Shown: positions 1 through 7,100 of the stretch, piece after piece
Layout: each line of letters starts with the position of its first letter
Numbering within the stretch: the stretch's first letter is position 1
From: Microtetraspora sp. NBRC 13810
GTDB lineage: Bacteria; Actinomycetota; Actinomycetes; Streptosporangiales; Streptosporangiaceae
NCBI RefSeq assembly: GCF_030268685.1
Contig: NZ_BSRQ01000001.1
Location: 620,001 to 684,000, forward strand
Direction: 5' to 3'
Length of the DNA: 64,000 nucleotides
Program-made: the position numbers and the translations under genes
The notes under the pieces: generated by a model
Database searches by the model: none
The model's input: only the letters and a program-made list of their open reading frames with translations
Told to the model about the DNA's origin: nothing

Positions 1-870
1 GGGGCCGTCGGCGGGCGAGAGCAGCCGGGCCGGCTTGTCGAACCGCGCCAGCCGGCGCATCCACGCGAACCCGGCGCCGAACAGCGCGCCCACCACGACC
101 AGGACGGCCTGGCCCAGCGGGTCGTCGTACTCGGCGACGTAGGACGGGTTGAACACGATGAGCACGCCGGCGAAGGCGAGGGCGGTGCCGACCACGATCT
201 GGGCGCTGCGCCGGGTCGCGCGGCGCTCGGCCTCGACCCGGCGGCGCATGTCGAGCTCCTCGCGGGCCGAGACGGCGAGCGCGCCCAGCACGTCGCGCAG
301 GCCGGGGCCGCGCAGCCGGGAGTTCAGGATCAGCGCGGCGATCACCAGGTCGGCCGACGGGTCGTCCAGCTCGTCGGCGAAGAGGCGCAGCGCGTCGGGC
401 AGCGCCATCCGGGTGTGCAGCCGGTCGACCAGCGACCGCAGGTGCGGCTTCAGCTGGGGGGCCGCGGCCCGGATGGAGGAGGGGATCGCCTGTTCCAGGC
501 CGGCCGCGCCGGCGATGGTGTCACGCAGGGACTCGGTCCACGCCGCGAGCCCCTCCAGCCGCCGCATCGCGGAACGTTCCTCGGCGGCGCCGCCGGACAG
601 CCCGCGCCAGGCCAGGACGAGGGCGACCGCGCCGGCCGCCATCACCGGCCACCGGGTGAGCAGCAGGACGCCCACCCCGACGATGGAGGCGATCGCCGAA
701 CGGGTGGACAGCACTCTGAGCAGCCGCCGGCGGTCGGCCCGCCGGTCCGGGGAGGGCGGCCGGGGACGCGTGCCGTACAGCGCGAGGGCGAGCAGGAACA
801 GGCCGCCGCCGGCGACCGCGCCGGCCAGCAGCACCAGCGGGTCCAGTAGTCCGGGCGGGATCCCGGTCAC
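1..870 (-). CDS. TadB-like type II secretion F-domain membrane protein (3' end outside window)
   Basis: Reading the minus strand from a GTG at 870 gives 290 open codons that run off the window edge. The start overlaps the tadA stop as GTGA and has GGAGG six bases upstream. The product starts with a hydrophobic segment (LLDPLVLLAGAVAGGGLFLL), then another near residues 58-80 around VMAAGAVALVLAW. Next comes a soluble stretch of the GspF/TadB type (SLRDTIAGAAGLEQAI, PALRLFADELDDPSADLVIA-like), followed by two hydrophobic segments near the window edge. TadB/TadC proteins form the inner-membrane platform on which the TadA ATPase drives Flp pilus assembly. Position directly after tadA fits TadB rather than TadC. 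The C-terminus is not visible. Confidence 0.8.
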   Translation of the reverse strand, partial: MTGIPPGLLDPLVLLAGAVAGGGLFLLALALYGTRPRPPSPDRRADRRRLLRVLSTRSAIASIVGVGVLLLTRWPVMAAGAVALVLAWRGLSGGAAEERSAMRRLEGLAAWTESLRDTIAGAAGLEQAIPSSIRAAAPQLKPHLRSLVDRLHTRMALPDALRLFADELDDPSADLVIAALILNSRLRGPGLRDVLGALAVSAREELDMRRRVEAERRATRRSAQIVVGTALAFAGVLIVFNPSYVAEYDDPLGQAVLVVVGALFGAGFAWMRRLARFDKPARLLSPADGP

Positions 871-2162
871 GACCAGCCTCCGAGGGTGTAGCCGTGCGCG
901 GCCAGCTCGTCGATGCAGGAGATCGGCGCGTGCGGTACGGCGATGCCGCTCGCCGACGGCTGGAACACCTCCGAGGAGAGCACCCGGCCGTCGCAGCCGG
1001 TCACCTCGCGCACGCTGGACACGTAACGCCGCAGCGTGCCGCCCTGGGCGTAGTCGTTGCGCTTCTCGATGAAGACCACGAAGTCGATCGCGCCCGCGAT
1101 GAGCATGTGGGTCGCCTCGATCGGCAGCCGCTCGGCGGCCTGGAGGGCGTAGGTGGCGATGCGGTTGAACACCTCCATGCTGGAGTTCGCGTGGATGGTG
1201 GACAGCGAGCCGTCGTTGCCCTGGGTCATCGCGTTGAGCATGGTGACGATCTCGTCGCCGAGGACCTCGCCGACGATGACCCGGCTGGGGTTCATCCGCA
1301 GGCTGCGGCGGACCAGCTCGGCCATGGTGATCTCGCCCTGGCCCTCGGAGTTGGGCAGCCGCTGCTCGAAGGCGACGACGTTGGGGTGCAGCTCGGGGAA
1401 CTGGTCGAGGCCCAGCTCCAGGGCGCGCTCCACGGTGATCAGGCGCTCGGTGGGCGTGATCTCGTTGGCCAGGGCGCGGAGCAGGGTCGTCTTCCCCGCG
1501 TTGGTGGACCCGGCGATCATGATGTTCTTCCTGGCCGCGACGGCGGCGGACAGCAGGCGGCCCAGCTCCGGGGTCAGGGTGCCGTTGCCGACGAGGTCGC
1601 TGAGGAAGACCTTGCCCAGTCTGGCCCGGCGGATCGAGACGGCCGGCCGTACCGTGACGTCCATGACCGCCGAGAGCCGGGAGCCGTCGGGCAGGCGCAG
1701 GTCGAGCTGGGGGTTGGCGGTGTCGAAGGGCCTGCTGGACAGGCCGCTGTAGGCGGCGAGGATCTGGATGAGCTCGACGAGCTCCTCGTCCGAGTCGGCC
1801 ACCGGCTCGTGCATGAGCTCCTGGCCGTCGGCGTACCCGACGAAGACGCGGTCGCAGCCGTTGATGTCGATGTTCTCGACCTCGGCGTCGTCGAGCAGCG
1901 GCTGGAGCCGGCCCACGCCGAAGAGCGCCGCGTGGATGCCGGCGGCGAGTGCCTCCTCCTCCTCCGCGGACGGCGGCGTGCGCCCGACGCCGATCTCCCC
2001 CCTGGCGAACTCCTCCAGCACCTGGGCGATCAGCGCCCTGGCGAACTGCCGCTCGTCCTCGCTCGTCATCGGCGGCAGGCCGCTCGCCTGGTCCAGCCTG
2101 CGCTGGTGGGCCAGGCGGTCGCCGACCTCCTGGCGGAAGCGCTTGACCAGCGAGTGGTCCAT
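867..2162 (-). CDS. tadA: TadA/CpaF-type pilus assembly ATPase
   Basis: This is the hexameric secretion ATPase that powers Flp/Tad pilus assembly in the cytoplasm. About 431 residues, the usual CpaF/TadA length. Visible motifs are Walker A (GSTNAGKTTLLRAL), the Asp/Glu-rich segment ITVERALELGL, Walker B (RVIVGEVLGDE) and the His box (TIHANSS). The N-terminal part (ENIDINGCDRVFVGY) is typical of CpaF. I placed the start at ATG 2162. A GTG two codons upstream (2168) overlaps the stop of the preceding gene as GTGA and is equally possible. A GGGGGGTGAG ribosome-binding site serves either start. It is the third gene of a tight minus-strand operon. Confidence 0.93.
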   Translation of the reverse strand: MDHSLVKRFRQEVGDRLAHQRRLDQASGLPPMTSEDERQFARALIAQVLEEFARGEIGVGRTPPSAEEEEALAAGIHAALFGVGRLQPLLDDAEVENIDINGCDRVFVGYADGQELMHEPVADSDEELVELIQILAAYSGLSSRPFDTANPQLDLRLPDGSRLSAVMDVTVRPAVSIRRARLGKVFLSDLVGNGTLTPELGRLLSAAVAARKNIMIAGSTNAGKTTLLRALANEITPTERLITVERALELGLDQFPELHPNVVAFEQRLPNSEGQGEITMAELVRRSLRMNPSRVIVGEVLGDEIVTMLNAMTQGNDGSLSTIHANSSMEVFNRIATYALQAAERLPIEATHMLIAGAIDFVVFIEKRNDYAQGGTLRRYVSSVREVTGCDGRVLSSEVFQPSASGIAVPHAPISCIDELAAHGYTLGGWS

Positions 2163-2164
2163 GG

Positions 2165-2938
2165 TCACGATCTCACCCCCCGCTCGTGGGCCGGCTGCGC
2201 GCTGCCGACCTGGGCGGCCAGGCGCCCGGCCAGCTCGCGGCAGGTGCGGATGAGGAGCGAACGGTCCAGCCGCCCGCCCCACTGGCCGCGCAGCAGCTCG
2301 GCGCCCTTCGGGTCGTGCGCGACGCCGCCGACGAAGGCGACCTGCGTGCCGGTGGCGGCGACGATGCGCCGGACGTCGTCGATGGAGGCGCGGTACTGCC
2401 GGGGGTCGGCGATCACCACCACGCCCAGCTTCGGGCCGCCGCCGAAGGACACCAGCCGCTCCCGCAGGTGCGCCACGTGGTCGAGGCTCGCCCGGGTGAA
2501 CAGCACGACCAGCTCGGCCTCGGCGATCAGGTCGTTGAGCTGCGGGTGACCGCCGAGACGACCGCAGTCGGCGAGCACGTCGGCGTCCGGCAGCGCGGCC
2601 AGCGCCCGGCCGAGCGGCCCCCACAGCCAGGTCAGGCCGGCCGCCTGCTCTCCGTGGGTGAGCCCGGCCAGCACGTCCAGACCGCCGATGATCTTCTGGG
2701 TGTGCTCGTGGATCTGGTCCGGCCGCAGCCCCTTGCGCGCGACGGCGCCCAGGGTGAGCAGGCCCTTGCTGGGGTTGAGCACCCCGCCGTCCTGGGCGGG
2801 CAGCCGGTAGGCGAGGTCGCCGCCGGCGGGGTCGCACTCGGCCAGCAGCACCGGGCGCGGCCAGACCGCCCCCAGCGCCGTCGCGGCGGTGGTGACGCCC
2901 GGCGCCCCCTTGTCGGCGGCCAGCACGATGAGCGCCAC
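2165..2938 (-). CDS. CpaE/MinD-like P-loop protein of the Tad locus
   Basis: A 257-residue protein of the ParA/MinD superfamily. In Tad loci such proteins (TadZ/CpaE) are thought to position the pilus machinery at the cell envelope. The N-terminus VLAADKGAPGVTTAATALG is a deviant Walker A: the glycine loop and the first Lys are kept, but the usual Gly-Lys-Thr/Ser end reads Gly-Val-Thr-Thr. The switch region (LLAECDPAGGDLA) keeps the conserved Asp. It starts at GTG 2938, one base after the stop of the SAF gene, and its stop overlaps the possible GTG start of tadA, so translation is probably coupled. Nucleotide hydrolysis may be impaired by the altered loop. Confidence 0.8.
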   Translation of the reverse strand: MALIVLAADKGAPGVTTAATALGAVWPRPVLLAECDPAGGDLAYRLPAQDGGVLNPSKGLLTLGAVARKGLRPDQIHEHTQKIIGGLDVLAGLTHGEQAAGLTWLWGPLGRALAALPDADVLADCGRLGGHPQLNDLIAEAELVVLFTRASLDHVAHLRERLVSFGGGPKLGVVVIADPRQYRASIDDVRRIVAATGTQVAFVGGVAHDPKGAELLRGQWGGRLDRSLLIRTCRELAGRLAAQVGSAQPAHERGVRS

Positions 2939-2939
2939 C

Positions 2940-3644
2940 TCAGTGCGCTCCGGGCAGCTCGGCCAGCGCGATCTGACCGTTGGAGGCGTAGGCGGCGACC
3001 TGCGGGGAGACCGTGCTGTCCACGATGACGGTGACCAGGCCGCTGGAGCCGCTGCGCTCCGGCGCGCCCACGCTGTCCACCAGCGCGCTCTGCGCCAGCA
3101 CCTCGACGTCTCCCTCGCGGCTCTCGCTGCGCCCGGACACGTGGATCACCTGGACCCGGTCGCCCCTGCGCAGCCGGGTGGGCATCTGACCGGCCTTGAG
3201 CGCCAGGCCGACCCGCGCCTTGCCCGGCCCGAGCTCCTCGCTCGCCGTGACCGCCATGGACTCGGTGAGCAGCGTGCCCGGGAGCAGGGTGACCCGGGCG
3301 AAGGTCTGGGCCACCTCGCCGCGCTCGGCCCACAGCACGTGCTCGATCCCGGTGTCGGCGATCTGCACCTCCTCCAGCACGCCCTCGCTGAGCGGCTGCC
3401 CGGCGGCGACCTGCTGGCTGATCCGGATCACCGAGATCCGGTCGCCGCTGCGCAGCACCAGCAGCGTGGTGGTGAGCGCGCCGCCGAGGATGAGGAGCAC
3501 GGCGAGCGCGGCCAGCGCGGGCCTGCGCTCGCGCGGCGGGACGGGCAGCTTGCGCGAGGCGGGCCCGGACAGCGCGCCGGTGGCACCCGCGGCGCCGGTC
3601 ACAGGAGTGCGGCTGTCGCGGGCGGACTTCTCACTGATCCTCAT
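2940..3644 (-). CDS. SAF-domain CpaB/RcpC-like Flp pilus protein
   Basis: A 234-residue membrane-anchored protein. A cytoplasmic, basic and Pro/Ala-rich N-terminus of about 43 residues is followed by one transmembrane helix (ALAALAVLLILGGALTTTLLVL). After it lies an extracytoplasmic SAF-like region: VIRISQQVAAGQPLSEGVLEEVQ, TLLPGTLLTESMAV, RRGDRVQVIHVSG. CpaB/RcpC proteins are periplasmic or cell-wall components of Flp pilus systems. It is the first gene of the minus-strand Tad operon, with ATG at 3644 and GGGAG about ten bases upstream. The 507-base gap upstream should hold the operon promoter. Confidence 0.8.
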   Translation of the reverse strand: MRISEKSARDSRTPVTGAAGATGALSGPASRKLPVPPRERRPALAALAVLLILGGALTTTLLVLRSGDRISVIRISQQVAAGQPLSEGVLEEVQIADTGIEHVLWAERGEVAQTFARVTLLPGTLLTESMAVTASEELGPGKARVGLALKAGQMPTRLRRGDRVQVIHVSGRSESREGDVEVLAQSALVDSVGAPERSGSSGLVTVIVDSTVSPQVAAYASNGQIALAELPGAH

Positions 3645-3696
3645 GGGTCGGGGGCTCCCGGTGATCGGAGGATCCGCCCACGCGGGAAGCGAGGGC

Positions 3697-3706
3697 TGTG
3701 ATCACA
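3697..3706. promoter_or_regulatory. Perfect 10-base palindrome TGTGATCACA
   Basis: A perfect dyad about 55 bases upstream of the SAF/CpaB-like gene. Its half-site resembles the TGTGA half-site of CRP/FNR-family regulators, but the usual six-base spacer is absent, so the assignment is only suggestive. Its location fits an operator for the minus-strand Tad operon. Confidence 0.3.
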
Positions 3707-3718
3707 CTATTGGACGAA

Positions 3719-3738
3719 CGTGAATGGGGGAATTCACG
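3719..3738. promoter_or_regulatory. Inverted repeat CGTGAAT-N6-ATTCACG
   Basis: Two perfect 7-base arms separated by six bases (GGGGGA), in the A/T-richer part of the divergent intergenic region. Could be an operator or a small RNA hairpin; no known consensus recognised. Confidence 0.35.
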
Positions 3739-4151
3739 CTGATTATGTGTCAGTGGCGTCGGGTCTGGAGACAAATGCGAGGATCCATACTCGTTTCCTT
3801 GAGCCGACCACGTCAACGCCTGTCGAGCAAGACCGATTCGTTAGAACACCTGGTTCGCAATGAAAAATCGTGATATGCGACAGTAATTAACACGAGTAAC
3901 AAGCGCACCATAATTCCCACTTCTTTGACCCTGTAGGTCCCCAGCCACGATACGCACTCACCGTCACGCCGGTTCCACGTTTCGTCACCCTCGACCGCGA
4001 ACCGCCGCACGCGGGGCCTCCCGTGCTGCGTATCCGCGCGAGTCGGTGGACCGCGGCCCGGAGTTGGGTGACCATGCGAAGGCGAGAGAGCGCGGCTCGA
4101 AGGCTGCCGGTCGCCATGTCGAGCCGGGGTCGGAAAACCCGAGGAGACGGC

Positions 4152-7100
4152 ATGCGGATCATGCTCACCGTGCTGGACGGCCACGGCGCCCGTGACGTCG
4201 TGGTCGAGGCCGGCAAGTCCACCACCGTGGGCGAACTCGCCGCAGCCCTCCGCACCACCTCCAGAACCCCCACCCCCCACCAGAGCAACACCAACCGAAA
4301 CATCGCCGACCGAAACGGCACCGACCGAAACGAAGCGGACAGATACGGAGCGGACCGGTCTGGCGCGGACCGATACGGAGCGGACCGGTATGGCGCGGAC
4401 CGATACGGAGCGAGCCAGAACGAAGCGGACAAGTACGGCGCGGACCGGTATGGCGCGGCATCGGGCCACGCGTCTCACGACCGCCCTCCCTACGACCGTG
4501 CGGCCCCGGACGGCGTGGCACGGCATGAGGCCGCCCGGTCCGCGGACGCGGGGCGGATCCACCCCGGCGGCGACGGCCGGGGTGGCCCCCGCCCGCCCGC
4601 AGGTGACACCTGGTCCCCCGGCTTCGGGCAGCCGTCCACCGACCGCGCCGGAGGGGCCGGCGCCGGACGCGGGGGTGTGGGTGGCCCGGGGCTCGGCGGG
4701 TCGGGGGGCGTGGGGCGTGGGGGTGTGGGTGGCCCGGGGCTCGGCGGGTCGGGGGGCGTGGGGCGTGGGGGTGTGGGTGGCCCGGGGCTCGGCGGGTCGG
4801 GGGGCGTGGGGCGTGGGGGTGTGGGTGGAGAGGGGGCCGGAGGGGAGCGGCTGGCCAAGGTGGTGCGGTTGCCGCGGGCGCGGGCGCCGTACGGCATGGA
4901 CCGGCATCTGCGGAAGGCTCCCCCGCCGCCCCCGGCGCCCCGGGAGAAGCTGTGGTCCAAGGGCAGGCTGCTCGATCCGGACGGCGCGATGGCCGGGCTG
5001 CTGCGAGACGGCGACCTGGTCACGCTGGAGGCCGGGCTCGCCGGCGCGACGGTGGTGGCGGAGCCGGGCGGGATCGTCGAGGTGCGGGTGGTCGGCGGGC
5101 CCGCGGCGGGAAGCGTCCACCGTCTCGGGCCGGGCGCGCATGTGATCGGCTCCTCGCGGGCGTGCGCGGTGGCCGTGCCGGACGGGCGGCTGCCGCCGGA
5201 GGCGCTCGTCGTGCGGGTGACGCCGGACGGGGTGAGCGTGGAGCCGGTCCCCGCCGTGTACGGGCCGCCCGCGCCGAACGGCGCCGAGCGCCGCCGCCGC
5301 TGGTTCCGCAGGCGCGGCAAGAACAGGCCGAGAACCGGAGGGACGAACGCCCGGCGCGGCGGTGTGCAGGACGAGGCGGGAACGAACGCCCGGCGCGGTG
5401 GTGCGGAGAGCAGGGCGGGGGCGAAGGCGCGGCGCGGCGATGGGAAGGACGGGGGGAAGGCGCGGCGCGGAGGTGTGAAGGGCGGGGCGGGGATGGGGGC
5501 GCGGCGCGGTGGCGTGGAGGACGGCGGCGAGTACGGCGGAGTGCGGGGGTGGTATCCGGGGAAGCCGGGAGGGCCGGGAGCGGGGCTCGGCACAGGACTG
5601 GAAGCGGGGCTCGGCACGGGGCTAGGAGCGGGGCTCGGGGCAGGGCTGGAGGCGGGGCTTGGGGTGGGGGGTTCGCCGCCGTTGCTGGACGGGTGTCCGT
5701 TGGAGGGGCCCGTGGAGGGTGAGGAGGCCACGCCTTGGCCGCGGGGGGCGCTGGTGGCGTGCGGGCTTTCGGCGTTCACGCTGGTGGACATCGAGGCGCC
5801 GGACGCGCACCTGGACCCTCGCCCGGACGGGGGGTACGCCTACAACCGGCCGCCCCGGCTGCGCCGCCCCGACCCGGTGCGGCGGCTGGAGGTGCCGGCC
5901 GAACCGCGCAGGGGCGAGGGCGTACGGCTGCAACTGCTCGCGGCGTTCCTGCCGGCGGTGCTCGGGCTGGGCTTCGCCTTCGTGTTCCAGATGTGGTACT
6001 TCCTGCTGTTCGCCCTGATGACGCCGCTGATCATGATCGGCCAGTGGTGGAGCGACAAGCGGCACGGGCGCAAGCAGTACCGGCAGGCGGTCAAGGAGTA
6101 CAAGGAGCGGCTGGCCGCCTTCGACGAGGCGCTGGAGGCCGCCAGGGCGGCGGACGAGGTGGTCCGCAGGGCGGGCGCGCCGGATCCCGCCGAGCTGCTG
6201 CTGACCGCGACCGGGCCGCGGCGGCGGCTGTGGGAGCGGCGGATCCACGACGCCGACGCCCTGCGGCTACGGGTCGGGCTGGCCGACCTGCCCGCGGACC
6301 TGGAACTGGTGCCGGAGCGAGGGGCGCCGCACGATTCGCCGGTGCCCGACCCGCCGCTGTGCCACGCCGTACCCGTGGCGCTGGCCATGCGCCGGCTCGG
6401 CGTGGCCGGCGTCACCGGCTCCCGCGACGCCGCCACCGGGCTGGTCCGCTGGCTGGTCGGCCAGGCCGCGGCGCTGCACAGCCCGCGCGACCTGGCGATC
6501 GTGGTGCTGTCCGCGCACGCCGACGGCGGCGCCCGGTGGAGCTGGACGCGCTGGCTGCCGCACTGCGCCCCGCACGGCGTCGAGGACTGCGTGGCGCTGA
6601 TCGGCGCCGACCCGGAGGCCGCCGCCCGGCGCGTCGCCGAGCTGACCGCGCTGATCGACGAACGCCTCGGCGAGGAGAACGGCGCCGCCTCCCTCGGCAA
6701 GATGCCCGCAGGCTGGGACGACCTCGGCTGGGGCGCCCCCAGGAACGGCCGGGGCGCCACCGAGGAACCCGCCTTCTCCTCCTACGACGAACGCCCCTAC
6801 GACGTCCTCGTCGTGCTCGACGGCGCCCAGGTGCTCCGCGCCCTGCCCGGCATGCCGCAGGTGCTCAGGCAGGGGCCGCGCGCCGGGGTCTACACGCTCG
6901 CGCTCGACGAGAACCAGCGGCTGCTCCCCGAGGAGTGCGCCACCGTGGCGGCCTGCGGCCCGGACGGCCTGGTACGGCTCGGCGGCGGCGGCCTGGACGC
7001 GCTCGGCGACATCAGGGGCGACCAGGTGCCGGTGCCCTGGTGCGAACGGCTGGCCCGGTCGCTGGCCCCGATCCGCGACGTCAGCCGCGAGGACGCCGGC

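Larger units (their letters stand above)
3645..4151. promoter_or_regulatory. Divergent intergenic region between Tad operon and eccC-like gene
   Basis: The 507 bases separate two divergent units and must hold both promoters. The part from about 3690 to 3930 is clearly richer in A/T than its surroundings. It holds two small symmetric elements (listed separately). Bases near 4141-4146 give a GAGGAG ribosome-binding site for the plus-strand gene. No convincing coding frame is present; short open frames here lack family features. Confidence 0.5.

Noticed and set aside
3631-3816. 61-codon minus-strand frame before the SAF/CpaB gene
   Set aside because: Overlaps the start of the SAF gene in another frame and lies in the A/T-rich promoter region; no coding features.
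4490-5791. Long minus-strand frame rich in TPPRPTPPDPPSPGPP repeats
   Set aside because: It is the reverse reading of the Gly-rich tandem repeats of the eccC-like gene. It has no ribosome-binding site and no recognisable domain, and the plus-strand frame continues intact through it.
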